The position numbers and the translations under genes were made by a program. A stretch of 64,000 bases of DNA, taken from NCBI RefSeq assembly GCF_014199195.1, contig NZ_JACIJE010000013.1, positions 1 through 64,000 on the forward strand, written 5' to 3'. Numbering within the stretch: the stretch's first letter is position 1; each line of letters opens with the position of its first letter. Positions 53,251 through 62,444 of this stretch are shown here, piece after piece. The stretch comes from Neoroseomonas alkaliterrae (lineage in GTDB: Bacteria; Pseudomonadota; Alphaproteobacteria; Acetobacterales; Acetobacteraceae). The notes under the pieces were generated by a model. It worked only from the letters and a program-made list of their open reading frames with translations. It had not been told where the DNA came from and made no database searches.

Positions 53251-53972
53251 CCGCGGCTCCGCACGGTCGAGCGGCCGCCATCCACGGCCAGCACCTGGCC
53301 GGTGATCCAGCCGGCCTCGGGCGAGAGCAGGAAGGCGGCCGCGGCGGCGGGGTCCTCGCCCTCGCCGAGCCGTGGAATGGGGTGTTGCGCGGCCAGCGCC
53401 TCGGCCATCTGCGGGTTCCCGATCAGCGGCGCCGCCATGGCGCTGCGGGTGAGCGAGGGGGCGATGCAGTTGACGCGCACCGCGGGCGCGAGTTCCGCCG
53501 CGAGCGCCACCGTCAGCCCCTCCACCGCCGCCTTGGCGGCGGCGATGGCCGCATGGTTGGCGAAGCCGGCGCGCGCCGCAACCGTCGAGACCAGCACCAC
53601 CGCCCCGCGTGCCGCGACCAGCGCCGGCTGCGCCGCCTGCACCGCCAGCGCAGCCCCCAGCGCATTGAGGCGGAAGGTGGCGAGGAAATCCTCCTCGGTG
53701 GTGCGGCGCAGCGGCTTGAGCAGGATCGAGCCGGCGCAATAGGCGAGCCCTGCGATCTCCGGCCCGGCCGCGGCGATCGCCGCGGCAAGGGCGCGCCCAT
53801 CCGTCGCATCCGCCGGCACGGCGAGGCTGCCGGGCAGGCCGGCCGCGAGCGCCTCGAGCCGCGCCGCATCGCGCGCCACCAGCACCAGCCGCTCGCCGCG
53901 CTGCGCCAGCCGCCGCGCCAGCGCCGAGCCCATCGCGCCGGTCGCCCCGACCACCACCACGGTCCGTGTCAT
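53247..53972 (-). CDS. Short-chain dehydrogenase/reductase
   Basis: A 241-residue NAD(P)-dependent oxidoreductase. The cofactor loop TGAMGSALARRLA lies near 10-22; the NNAG-like position reads YCAG near 77. The catalytic Tyr-x3-Lys region is replaced: FANHAAIAAAKAAVEGL near 136-152 has His-Ala where Tyr is expected, while the Lys remains, so activity is uncertain. It heads the operon with DUF6134 and the photolyase. GGGACGATG precedes the start. Confidence 0.8.
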   Translation of the reverse strand: MTRTVVVVGATGAMGSALARRLAQRGERLVLVARDAARLEALAAGLPGSLAVPADATDGRALAAAIAAAGPEIAGLAYCAGSILLKPLRRTTEEDFLATFRLNALGAALAVQAAQPALVAARGAVVLVSTVAARAGFANHAAIAAAKAAVEGLTVALAAELAPAVRVNCIAPSLTRSAMAAPLIGNPQMAEALAAQHPIPRLGEGEDPAAAAAFLLSPEAGWITGQVLAVDGGRSTVRSRG

Positions 53973-54091
53973 CGTCCCTCCATCCCTTCGTCCCGGCCCG
54001 GCGCGGAGATGGGCCCCGCGACGGCTTTGGCGAGGGGCGCGGGGGGATGGGCGCGACAGCCGCGCCGCGGCGTGGCAGGATGGGCGGCGAG

Positions 54092-54628
54092 ATGCGCCAG
54101 CTCCTTCTGCTCCGCCACGCGAAATCCTCCTGGGACGACCCGATGCTCCCCGACCATGCGCGGCCGCTGAACGCGCGCGGGCGGCGCGCGGCGCAGGCGA
54201 TGGCGGCGGCGATCCGCGATCTCGGCCTCTCGCCGGACGTGGTGCTGGTCTCCTCGGCCCGGCGCACGCTGCAGACGCTGGAGGCGATCTCGCCCTTCGC
54301 CGACAGCCCGCTGGTCGAGCCGATGGACGACCTCTACCTCGCCCCCTGGCCCCGGCTGCTCGAGATCCTGCGCCGCGCGCCGGAGACGGCGCGCTCGGTG
54401 ATGCTGATCGGCCACAATCCCGGGCTGCAGGACCTCGCGCTCGCGCTGGCCGGCGCCAAGGGCATGGCCGGCGCGAACGCCGCCGCCGCCCGCCGCATGG
54501 CCGAGGGCTTCCCGACCTGCGCGCTGGCCGAGTTCAGCATCGCGACGCCGTGGCACGACCTCGACGAGGGCGCCGGCCGGCTGATCCGCTTCCTGGTTCC
54601 GGCGGATCTGCCCGAAGCGGTGCTCTGA
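54092..54628 (+). CDS. SixA-like histidine phosphatase
   Basis: A 178-residue cytosolic phosphatase of the histidine-acid/phosphoglycerate-mutase superfamily. The catalytic His is in LLLLRHAKSSW near 4-14, and the second His in LIGHNPGLQDLAL near 109-121; VSSARRTLQTLEA near 52-64 supplies another Arg. SixA members dephosphorylate His phosphotransfer proteins or small phospho-compounds. The ATG at 54092 is used because AGGA lies upstream; an in-frame ATG at 54080 is also possible. One base separates it from the CHAD gene. Confidence 0.85.
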   Translation: MRQLLLLRHAKSSWDDPMLPDHARPLNARGRRAAQAMAAAIRDLGLSPDVVLVSSARRTLQTLEAISPFADSPLVEPMDDLYLAPWPRLLEILRRAPETARSVMLIGHNPGLQDLALALAGAKGMAGANAAAARRMAEGFPTCALAEFSIATPWHDLDEGAGRLIRFLVPADLPEAVL

Positions 54629-54629
54629 C

Positions 54630-56216
54630 ATGCCGGCCGGCCATGCAGGGTCGGCCCGCGCGCGCACCGCCGAGGCGGATGGCGAGCCGCGCGCCGAGGC
54701 CGCCGAGGCGGAAGCCCGCGCGGCGGAGCCCGAGGCGGCGCTGAGCCTCGAATTCGTGCTGCCGCCCGAGGCCGCCGCGCGGTTCGGGCGGCAGGCCGCG
54801 GTGTCGCGCTGGCGCGTGGGGCGCGCACGCAGCCTGCCGGGCGACCGGATCTGGTTCGACACGCCGGAGGGCACGCTCGCCGCCCAGGGCCTGATCGTGG
54901 AGGCGCCCGCCCGGGGGCCGCGGCGGCTGTTGCGCATCCGGCCCGAAGCCGCCGGCCCCTGGCATCCCGGCCAGCCCGCCTCGGTGCTGCGCGAACTCGC
55001 CGCCGATGCCGTGCCGGAGGAGGCGGAGGGCGGCGGCCTCGCGGCCATCGCCGCCTTCGCCGGCCGCGAGCACGCCTATCGCCTCGCCCCGCCGGAGGGG
55101 GCGGTCGAGGCGCGGCTGCTCACGGGCGAGATCCGCAGCGTCGCCGCGCAGCGGCCGGCGGCGCGGCTGACGCTCTCCGGGGCGCCGGCGGCGGTGCTCG
55201 CCGTGGCGCGGGCGCTGGCGGCGGACCTGCCCATGCTGCCGCCCACGGCCAACCTCGCCGAGGAAGGGCGGGCGCTGGCGGCCGGCGCCCCGGCGCGGCC
55301 CTTCCGCCAGGGGGCGCCGGACACCTCGGCCGCGACGACGGCCGAGGAGGCCTTCCGCCACGCCATCGGCCACCTGCTCGAGGTGGTGCGGCAATGCACC
55401 GCGCGCATCGCGCCCGAGGCGACGCCCGAGCCGGTGCACCAGGCGCGGGTCGCGCTGCGCCGGCTGCGCTCGGTGTTCCGCGTGTTCCGCCGCGCGACCG
55501 ACTGCGCCGCGCTGCGCGCGCTGGATGGACGGCTGCGCGAGGTGCTCGCGGTGCTGGGGCCGGCGCGTGATTGGGACGTGTTCCTCGGCGGCATCGCGGC
55601 CGATGTCGCCGCCGCCTTCCCCGGCGACCGCCGCATCGAGGCGCTGCTGCGGGCCGCGGCGAAGGAGCGCGAGGCGGCCTATGCCGCGGTTGAGCGGATG
55701 CTGGAGGGCGCGGCCTGGCGGATGCTGCTGCTCGACGCGCTCGAGGTCCTGCTACTGCGCCCCTGGCGGGAGGGTGCCGAGGAGGCGCGGCGGGAGGTCC
55801 TCGACGCCCCGGCCACGGATTTCGGCCGCGAGATCCTGGACCGTCGCTGGACCAGGCTGCGCCGCGCGGGCGAGGACTTCGCGAGCCTGACGGCCGAGGA
55901 ACTGCACGAGCTGCGCCTGGACGGCAAGCGGCTGCGCTACGCGGCGGAACTCTTCGCGCCGCTCTTCGGCCCCAAGGCCGGGCGCCGCTTCCTGCGCCGG
56001 CTGGCGGCGCTGCAGGACGGGCTCGGCCTCGCGAATGACGCGGCCGTGGCGCGCGGGCTCGTCGCCCGCCTCGCGCGGCAGGGCGATGCCGGCCGGGCCT
56101 GGGCGGTCGGCGTGGTGGAGGGCTGGTCCGTGGCGCGCGTCGCGGCCGATCGTGGCGCGGCGCGCGAGGCCTGGGACCGTCTGCTGCGCAGGGATCGTTT
56201 CTGGTCAAGCGACTAG
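54630..56216 (+). CDS. CHAD-domain protein with degenerate CYTH-like N-terminus
   Basis: A 528-residue cytosolic protein. The C-terminal CHAD domain (about 235-520) has the two characteristic basic helices: PVHQARVALRRLRSVFRVFRR near 268-288 and LHELRLDGKRLRYAAELF near 425-442, which bind polyphosphate in characterised members. The N-terminal part (about 38-210) aligns in layout with a CYTH triphosphatase, but the ExExK start motif is reduced to LSLEFVL, so catalytic activity is unlikely. Before it is an Ala/Glu-rich tail-like start of 35 residues. Its pairing with SixA suggests phosphate or polyphosphate handling. Confidence 0.85.
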   Translation: MPAGHAGSARARTAEADGEPRAEAAEAEARAAEPEAALSLEFVLPPEAAARFGRQAAVSRWRVGRARSLPGDRIWFDTPEGTLAAQGLIVEAPARGPRRLLRIRPEAAGPWHPGQPASVLRELAADAVPEEAEGGGLAAIAAFAGREHAYRLAPPEGAVEARLLTGEIRSVAAQRPAARLTLSGAPAAVLAVARALAADLPMLPPTANLAEEGRALAAGAPARPFRQGAPDTSAATTAEEAFRHAIGHLLEVVRQCTARIAPEATPEPVHQARVALRRLRSVFRVFRRATDCAALRALDGRLREVLAVLGPARDWDVFLGGIAADVAAAFPGDRRIEALLRAAAKEREAAYAAVERMLEGAAWRMLLLDALEVLLLRPWREGAEEARREVLDAPATDFGREILDRRWTRLRRAGEDFASLTAEELHELRLDGKRLRYAAELFAPLFGPKAGRRFLRRLAALQDGLGLANDAAVARGLVARLARQGDAGRAWAVGVVEGWSVARVAADRGAAREAWDRLLRRDRFWSSD

Positions 56217-56330
56217 GCCGGATTGTTGCAACGACCGCTGACGCATCGGCGCCGCAACTCCGCGTGCAGAGCGCGAAAACTCGGCCATCCCCGGTTGCGG
56301 ATGCGCGCCGGGTCGGTTTAACCAACCGCC

Positions 56331-56888
56331 GTGCTTGAACGACGGCGCATCTTCAAAGGCCGCAGGACCCGCCCGCGCATGCGCGGCGCGGCGCTTCTGT
56401 TGTCCTCGGCAGTGGCCCTGCCGCTGGTCATCGCCCTGGGCCTGCCCTCGAACCTGTTCGGATCGGCCCCGGCCGACCGTCAATGGGCGGCGGATGCGCC
56501 GGATATCCGCATCGTGGATGGCGAGACGCTCGCCCTGGGCGAGCGGGTGGTCCGGCTCTCCGGCATCGCGGCGCCGACGCGCGGGGAGCGCTGCCAGCGC
56601 CCCGACGGCCAGGCCTTCGATTGCGGCGGCCAGGCGACGGCCGCGCTGACGCGCATGGTCGCGGGCCGCGCCGTGTCCTGCCGCATCGTGGGGCGGGACG
56701 GCTTCGGGCGCGGCATCGGCGAGTGCGAGGCGAACGGGCTCGACCTCGGCGGCAGGCTCGTCGCGGATGGCTATGCGGTGGCCACCGGCGGCGCGCTGCG
56801 CACGGCCGAGCACGCGGCCCGCAGCGCCGGCCGCGGCCTCTGGGCCTATGGCGCGGGCGCACCGCAGGAGTGGCACGGGCGCGACTGA
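56331..56888 (+). CDS. Thermonuclease-like (SNase) protein, probably inactive site
   Basis: A 185-residue protein with a basic N-terminus and one membrane or signal segment (about 18-45), then an SNase-like OB fold. The core follows bacterial thermonucleases: IRIVDGETLAL near 64-74, RLSGIAAPTRGERCQRPDG near 79-97, QATAALTRMVAGR, and GRDGFGRGIGECEANG near 123-138. In active enzymes the second stretch reads RLxGIDAPE; here Asp is Ala and Glu is Thr, so a calcium ligand and the general base seem missing. The GTG start lacks a ribosome site; an ATG at 56379 is an alternative. Upstream lies 114 bases of non-coding sequence. Confidence 0.75.
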   Translation: MLERRRIFKGRRTRPRMRGAALLLSSAVALPLVIALGLPSNLFGSAPADRQWAADAPDIRIVDGETLALGERVVRLSGIAAPTRGERCQRPDGQAFDCGGQATAALTRMVAGRAVSCRIVGRDGFGRGIGECEANGLDLGGRLVADGYAVATGGALRTAEHAARSAGRGLWAYGAGAPQEWHGRD

Positions 56889-56905
56889 CGCGCCCCGCCG
56901 CCGGT

Positions 56906-56934
56906 TTGCCAGGGTCCACGCCCGCCGTTATCTT
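56906..56934 (+). promoter_or_regulatory. Candidate gltA promoter
   Basis: TTGCCA (56906-56911) and TATCTT (56929-56934) are separated by 17 bases, matching sigma-70 boxes at five and four of six positions. Transcription would start near 56941, giving a 5' leader of about 60 bases before the gltA ATG. Confidence 0.6.
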
Positions 56935-57002
56935 GCACTGCATCACGAGAGGGCCTGCGCGCGGGACGCGCCGGCCCCGAAGGGTTTGAGGACGTTCCCG
57001 AC

Positions 57003-58310
57003 ATGAGCAGCAAGGTCACCGGCTCCATCACGGTCACGATGGAGGGTTCCAACAAGAGCACCACGCTTCCGCTGCTCGGGGGGACGCTCGGCCCGCAGGT
57101 GGCCGACATCCGCAAGCTCTACGGCGAGCTCGGCATCTTCACCTACGACCCCGGCTACGGCGCCACCGCCTCCTGCGAGAGCACCATCACCTACATCGAC
57201 GGCGACGAGGGCGTGCTGCTCTACCGCGGCTACCCGATCGAGCAGCTGGCGGAGAAATCCACCTTCCTCGAGGTCGCCTACCTGCTGCTGAACGGGGAAC
57301 TGCCCACCAAGGCGCAGTACGCCGAGTTCGACACCGGCGTGACACGCCACACCATGCTGCACGAGCAGCTCCGGCGCTTCTTCGACGGCTTCCGCCGCGA
57401 CGCCCACCCGATGGCGGTGATGTGCGGCGTGGTCGGCGCCATGGCCGCCTTCTACCACGACAACCTGAACATCAACGACCCCGAGCAGCGCCGCATCGCG
57501 GCCTTCCGCCTGATCGCGAAGGTGCCGACCATCGCGGCCTGGGCCTACAAGTACTCGATCGGCCAGCCCTTCATGTACCCCAGGAACGACCTCGGCTATG
57601 CCGAGAACTTCCTCTACATGCTCAACGCCGTCCCGGCCGAGCCCTGGGTGAACAACCCGATCCTCTCGCGCGCGATGGACCGCATCCTGATCCTGCATGC
57701 GGACCACGAGCAGAACGCCTCGACCTCCACCGTGCGCCTGGCCGGCTCGACCGGCGCCAACCCCTTCGCCTGCATCGCCGCCGGCATCGCCGCGCTGTGG
57801 GGCCCGGCGCATGGCGGCGCGAACGAGGCGGTGCTCAAGATGCTCGCCGAGATCGGCAAGCCCGAGAACATCCCCGCCTTCATCCGCGAGGTGAAGGACA
57901 AGAACTCCCACACCAAGCTCATGGGCTTCGGGCACCGGGTCTACAAGAACTTCGACCCGCGCGCGAAGATCATGAAGGAGACCTGCCACGAGGTGCTGGC
58001 CGAGCTCGGCATCAAGAACGAGCCGCTGCTCGACATGGCGATGGAGATGGAGCGGATCGCGCTCTCGGACGACTACTTCATCAGCCGCAAGCTCTACCCG
58101 AACGTCGATTTCTATTCGGGCATCATCCTCAAGGCGATGGGCATCCCGACGCAGATGTTCACCGTGCTGTTCGCCGTCGCCCGCACCGTGGGCTGGGTGA
58201 GCCAGTGGAAGGAGCTGATCGAGGATCCCTCCCAGCGCATCGGCCGGCCGCGCCAGATCTACACCGGGCCGGCGGCGCGCGACTTCGTGCCGATGGACCG
58301 CCGCGGCTGA
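57003..58310 (+). CDS. gltA: Citrate synthase
   Basis: A 435-residue type II citrate synthase, condensing acetyl-CoA and oxaloacetate at the entry of the TCA cycle. Catalytic parts are complete: [19 protein letters not shown] near 229-247, [10 protein letters not shown] near 265-274, [15 protein letters not shown] near 308-322 and [11 protein letters not shown] near 363-373 with the catalytic Asp. The N-terminal extension with beta strands is typical of hexameric Gram-negative enzymes. It has its own promoter and functions with sdhCDAB. Confidence 0.97.
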   Translation: MSSKVTGSITVTMEGSNKSTTLPLLGGTLGPQVADIRKLYGELGIFTYDPGYGATASCESTITYIDGDEGVLLYRGYPIEQLAEKSTFLEVAYLLLNGELPTKAQYAEFDTGVTRHTMLHEQLRRFFDGFRRDAHPMAVMCGVVGAMAAFYHDNLNINDPEQRRIAAFRLIAKVPTIAAWAYKYSIGQPFMYPRNDLGYAENFLYMLNAVPAEPWVNNPILSRAMDRILILHADHEQNASTSTVRLAGSTGANPFACIAAGIAALWGPAHGGANEAVLKMLAEIGKPENIPAFIREVKDKNSHTKLMGFGHRVYKNFDPRAKIMKETCHEVLAELGIKNEPLLDMAMEMERIALSDDYFISRKLYPNVDFYSGIILKAMGIPTQMFTVLFAVARTVGWVSQWKELIEDPSQRIGRPRQIYTGPAARDFVPMDRRG

Positions 58311-58404
58311 CACGCCGCGCCGCGCGGATGGACGCGGCCGGCCCCGCTTTCCGGCGGAGGCCGGGCTGCCCTAGGTTGTGTCCGGCACCCCCGGAGGAAC
58401 CGTC

Positions 58405-59799
58405 TTGGCGGCCTATGACCCGCGCGGCTTCCGCGCCCCGACCTTCCACGACGCCACCCCGCGGTTCCGCGACGGCAGCGACACCCCGCGCGCGTATCTG
58501 GAGCGCTGCCTCGAGGCGATCGCGGCGCGCGAGCCGGTGGTGCGCGCCTGGGTCGTGCTGAACCAGGAGGGCGCGCGCGAAGCCGCCGACGCCAGCACCG
58601 CGCGCTGGAAGGCCGGCCGCCCGCTCTCGCCCATCGACGGCATGCCCATCGGGATCAAGGACCTGCTCGAGACGCGCGACATGCCGACGCAGATGGGCTG
58701 CCCGGCCTATCGCGGGAACTTCCCGAAGCGCGACAACGCCGCGGTCTGGGCGCTGCGGCAGGCGGGCGCCGTGGTGCTCGGCAAGACCGTGACCACCGAG
58801 CTCGGCGGCGCGCATCCGGGGCCCACCACCAACCCCTTCGACCAGCGGCGCACGCCGGGCGGCTCGTCGTCGGGCTCGGCGGCGGCGGTGGCGGCGGGGA
58901 TGGTGCCTGCCGCACTCGGCACGCAGGTCGGCGGCTCGGTGATCCGGCCCGCCTCCTATTGCGGGAATTTCGCGCTCAAGCCGAGCCAGGGCGGGATCAA
59001 CCGCGGCGAGCGCCAGGCCACCAGCATGAGCACCACCGGCATCCATGCCGGCTCGATCGAGGACATGTGGCAGGTGGCCATCGAGATCGCGCGGCGCGCC
59101 GGCGGCGACCCCGGCCGCCCGCCGCTGACGGGCCCCGCCGCGCCGCCCGCGGCGCGCAGGCCGATGGTGCTCGGCGTCATGGAGACGGAGGGCTGGGCGG
59201 CGCTCGACGATGCCAGCCGCTCCGTCTTCGAGCAGGTGGTGGAGGCGCTGCGCGCCCAGGGCGTGACCGTGCTGCGCCGGGGCGACCATCCGCTGCTCGC
59301 GGCCTTCGAGGACGCGCTCATCGGCATGCAGGCCATGACCGGCGCGATCACGGCCTGGGAGAACCACTGGCTGTTCCGCAACCTGGTGGCGCAGGACCCG
59401 GATGCCATCAGCGCGCGCAGCAAGGCCGTGCTGGCCATGGCCGAGGCGATGACGCCCGAGGATTACCGCCTGCGGCTGCTGCAGCGCGAGGAGGTCCGCG
59501 GCCGCCACGCGGCGCTTGCCCCGGTGGTCGAGGCGCTGATCGCCCCGGCCTCGCCGGGCCCGGCGCCGTTCTGGGCGGGCGACGTGCCCGGCCAGCCGCT
59601 GAAGGCCCGGCCGACCGGGGATGCGGTGTTCAACACGCCGAGTTCCGGCCTCGGCGCGCCGGCGGTGACGGTGCCGCTCTGCGCCGTGGACGGGATGCCG
59701 ATGGGCATCCAGGTCATGGCCCAGCCGCAGATGGACGCGCAGGCGACCGCCATCGCGCGCTGGATGGCGGGCGCGATCGCGCCGGTGGTGGTGGCATGA
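58405..59799 (+). CDS. Amidase (amidase-signature family)
   Basis: A hydrolase of about 464 residues with the Ser-cisSer-Lys triad: Lys in GIKDLLE near 84, Ser in TPGGSSSGSA near 154-160 and Ser in TQVGGSVIRPA near 178. It hydrolyses amides; the substrate could be an aryl, aliphatic or carbamate amide. The TTG at 58405 is preferred as start because GGAGGA lies just upstream and the protein then opens AAYDPRGFR like its relatives; an in-frame GTG at 58378 would run through the ribosome site. CTAGG at 58371 is a promoter-like element. Confidence 0.85.
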   Translation: MAAYDPRGFRAPTFHDATPRFRDGSDTPRAYLERCLEAIAAREPVVRAWVVLNQEGAREAADASTARWKAGRPLSPIDGMPIGIKDLLETRDMPTQMGCPAYRGNFPKRDNAAVWALRQAGAVVLGKTVTTELGGAHPGPTTNPFDQRRTPGGSSSGSAAAVAAGMVPAALGTQVGGSVIRPASYCGNFALKPSQGGINRGERQATSMSTTGIHAGSIEDMWQVAIEIARRAGGDPGRPPLTGPAAPPAARRPMVLGVMETEGWAALDDASRSVFEQVVEALRAQGVTVLRRGDHPLLAAFEDALIGMQAMTGAITAWENHWLFRNLVAQDPDAISARSKAVLAMAEAMTPEDYRLRLLQREEVRGRHAALAPVVEALIAPASPGPAPFWAGDVPGQPLKARPTGDAVFNTPSSGLGAPAVTVPLCAVDGMPMGIQVMAQPQMDAQATAIARWMAGAIAPVVVA

Positions 59800-59836
59800 G
59801 GCGCGCCCGCAGGCCCGCGGTCGCTCCGCGGGGGCC

Positions 59837-61414
59837 ATGAGCGCAGGCGCGGCCGGCACGCCGGCGGGCGCTCCGGCGCATCAGGCCGATGCCGCCCCCG
59901 CCGCTCCGATGGGGGACTTCGACATCCTCGTCGTCGGCGGCGGCATCAATGGCTGCGGCATCGCGCGCGACCTCGCCGGGCGCGGCTTCCGCGTCTGCCT
60001 GCTCGAGCGCGGCGACCTTGCCGGGGCCACCTCCTCGGCCTCGACCAAGCTGATCCATGGCGGGCTGCGCTACCTCGAGCACTACGAGTTCCGCCTGGTG
60101 CGCGAGGCGCTGGCCGAGCGGGAGGTGATGCTGCGCATCGCCCCGCACATCGTCTGGCCGATGCGCTTCGTGCTGCCGCACCGGCCCGAGATGCGGCCGC
60201 GCTGGCTGATCCGCGCCGGGCTGTTCCTCTACGACCGACTGGCCCGGCGCGTGAGCCTGCCCGGCCACGAGGCGATCGACTGCCGCGCGCATCCCTATGG
60301 CGCGCCGCTCGCTGCCCCGATCACCCATGCCTTCGCCTATTCGGATTGCTGGGTCGAGGATGCGCGCCTCGTGCTGCTGAACGCGCGCGATGCGGCACGG
60401 CGCGGCGCGACGATCCTGACGCGCACCGCCCTGGTGACGGCCCGCCGCGCCGACGGGAGATGGGAGGCGAGCGCGGAGCGCGCCGACGGTCGGCGCATCG
60501 CCCTCGGCGCGCGCGCCATCGTCAATGCGGCGGGCCCCTGGGCGGCGGAGATGCTCGGCCGCGCCGGGCGCAACTCCCGCGGCCGGGTCAGGCTGGTCAA
60601 GGGCAGCCACATCGTCGTCCCGGCCCTGCACGACGGCCCGCAGGCCTATCTGCTGCAGAACCACGACCGCCGGGTCGTCTTCGTCATCCCTTACGAACGG
60701 CGCTTCTCGCTGATCGGCACCACCGACATCCCCTTCGAGGGCGATGCCCGCGCGGCGCGCGCCGAGGAGGACGAGATCGCCTATCTCTGCGCCGCCGTCG
60801 CCGCCCAGTTCCGCCGCGCGCCGCGGCCCGCGGACGTCGTCTGGACCTACAGCGGCGTCCGCCCGCTCTACGACGACGGCGCCGCCGATGCCTCCTCCGT
60901 GACGCGGGACTATTTGCTCGAACTCGATGCGCCGGGCGGGGCCGCGCCTATCCTCTCGGTGTTCGGCGGCAAGATCACCACCTACCGGCGGCTCGCGGAG
61001 GAGGCGGTAGGGCTGCTCGCCAAGGCGCTCGGCATGCCCGCGGGCACCGGCTGGACCGCGACGGCCCCGCTGCCCGGCGGGGATCTCGGCCCGGGCGGCC
61101 TCGCCGCCTTCGAGGCCGAGGCCGCGCGCCGCCACCCCTGGCTGCCGGCCGAGGATCTCGCGCGCATGGTCCGCTGCTACGGGAGCGAACTGGAGGATGT
61201 GCTGGGCGGCGCGACATCCCCCGCCGGGCTGGGCGCGCCGCTCGGGGCCGGGCTGACCGAGCGCGAACTCGACTGGATGCGGCGCCACGAATGGGCCGCG
61301 ACCGCGGAGGATGTGCTGTGGCGGCGCACCAAGCTCGGGCTGCGCATGAGCGCGGCGGAGCAGGCCGCGCTTGCGGCGCGCATGGAAGCGGCGGCGCAGG
61401 GCGAGACGTGCTGA
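59837..61414 (+). CDS. glpD: Aerobic glycerol-3-phosphate dehydrogenase
   Basis: A 525-residue membrane-associated FAD enzyme passing electrons from glycerol-3-phosphate to quinone. FAD motif VVGGGINGCGIARDLAGRG near 33-51; ASTKLIHGGLRYLEHYEF near 72-89 is the GlpD signature; IPYERRFSLIGTTDIPFEGD near 288-307 and VWTYSGVRPLYDDG near 335-348 follow, and the C-terminal helical domain is complete. About 25 poorly conserved residues precede the FAD domain, so a later start (ATG in APMGDFD) is possible. No glpK or glpF is adjacent. Confidence 0.93.
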   Translation: MSAGAAGTPAGAPAHQADAAPAAPMGDFDILVVGGGINGCGIARDLAGRGFRVCLLERGDLAGATSSASTKLIHGGLRYLEHYEFRLVREALAEREVMLRIAPHIVWPMRFVLPHRPEMRPRWLIRAGLFLYDRLARRVSLPGHEAIDCRAHPYGAPLAAPITHAFAYSDCWVEDARLVLLNARDAARRGATILTRTALVTARRADGRWEASAERADGRRIALGARAIVNAAGPWAAEMLGRAGRNSRGRVRLVKGSHIVVPALHDGPQAYLLQNHDRRVVFVIPYERRFSLIGTTDIPFEGDARAARAEEDEIAYLCAAVAAQFRRAPRPADVVWTYSGVRPLYDDGAADASSVTRDYLLELDAPGGAAPILSVFGGKITTYRRLAEEAVGLLAKALGMPAGTGWTATAPLPGGDLGPGGLAAFEAEAARRHPWLPAEDLARMVRCYGSELEDVLGGATSPAGLGAPLGAGLTERELDWMRRHEWAATAEDVLWRRTKLGLRMSAAEQAALAARMEAAAQGETC

Positions 61415-61570
61415 AGGCCCCGCCGGAGCGCGCTCGCGCCGGTCTCGGGTGGGGGGGATGGACCTCCGGCGGCGCGGCGGCCTAGCCTGTCGGTTGTGAA
61501 AGCACCGGACCGGCCCTTGCCGGGCCAAGGGCCCGCAGCGACGGGCTGCGCGGGGAGTGGAAAGCGACCA

Positions 61571-62440
61571 ATGACGGATATCCGATACCTGGCGCCGCAA
61601 ACGCTGGACGAAGCGGTCGGCGCCTATGCCGCCGCGGCCGGCGCGGCGCGCATCCTGGCCGGCGGCACCGACCTGCTGGTGCAGATGCGCGCCGGCGTGG
61701 CCAAGCCCGGCACCATCATCGACATCAAGAAGATCGCGGAGATGACCGCGATCGAGGATCTCGGCGGCGGCGCCTTCCGCATCGGCGCCGCGGTCCCCGG
61801 CGCCGTGCTCGCCGAGCATCCGACCTTCGGCAAGGCCTGGCCGGGCGTGCTGGAGGCGATCAACCTGATCGGCTCGAAGCAGGTGCAGGGCCGCGCCTCG
61901 CCGGGCGGCAACCTGTGCAACGCCTCCCCCGCCGGGGACAGCGTGCCGGCGATGGTCGCCGCCGGCGCCAGGGTGACGGTGCAGGGGCCGGCGGGCCGGC
62001 GCGAGATGCCGGTCGAGGCGGTGCCGGCGGGCCCGGGCCGCACCACCCTCGCGCCGGGCGAGATCCTCGTCTCCTTCACCCTGCCGCCGCGGCCGAAAGG
62101 CTCGGGCGATGCCTATCTGCGCATGATCCCGCGCACCGAGATGGACATCGCGGTGGTCGGCTGCGCGGTGAACCTGACGCTCGAGGGCGGCGTGGTGAAG
62201 GCCGCGCGCGTCAGCCTCGGCGCGGTCGCGCCGACGGTGCTGCTGGTCGAGGAGGCCGCGCGCGCGCTGATCGGCACGCGACTCGACGATGCCGCGCTGG
62301 AAGCGGCGGCCGCCGCCTGCCGGGCGGCCTGCAAGCCCATCAACGACAAGCGCGGCACGATCGCCTACCGGACCAAGGTGGCGGGCGTGCTGCTCAAGCG
62401 CACGGCCGCGATCGCCGCGCAGCGCGCCGGAGGGAACTGA
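61571..62440 (+). CDS. FAD-binding subunit of a molybdenum hydroxylase (CoxM-like)
   Basis: A 289-residue medium subunit of the xanthine dehydrogenase / CO dehydrogenase family. FAD contacts are visible in ARILAGGTDLLVQMRAG near 26-42 and SPGGNLCNASPAGDS near 111-125, followed by the C-terminal CO_deh_flav_C domain. The first gene of a CoxM-CoxS-CoxL-type operon, with the small subunit four bases downstream. The ATG at 61571 begins the conserved part; an upstream in-frame start at 61496 adds non-conserved sequence. CTAGCCT at 61482 may be the promoter core. Confidence 0.9.
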   Translation: MTDIRYLAPQTLDEAVGAYAAAAGAARILAGGTDLLVQMRAGVAKPGTIIDIKKIAEMTAIEDLGGGAFRIGAAVPGAVLAEHPTFGKAWPGVLEAINLIGSKQVQGRASPGGNLCNASPAGDSVPAMVAAGARVTVQGPAGRREMPVEAVPAGPGRTTLAPGEILVSFTLPPRPKGSGDAYLRMIPRTEMDIAVVGCAVNLTLEGGVVKAARVSLGAVAPTVLLVEEAARALIGTRLDDAALEAAAAACRAACKPINDKRGTIAYRTKVAGVLLKRTAAIAAQRAGGN

Positions 62441-62444
62441 GACC

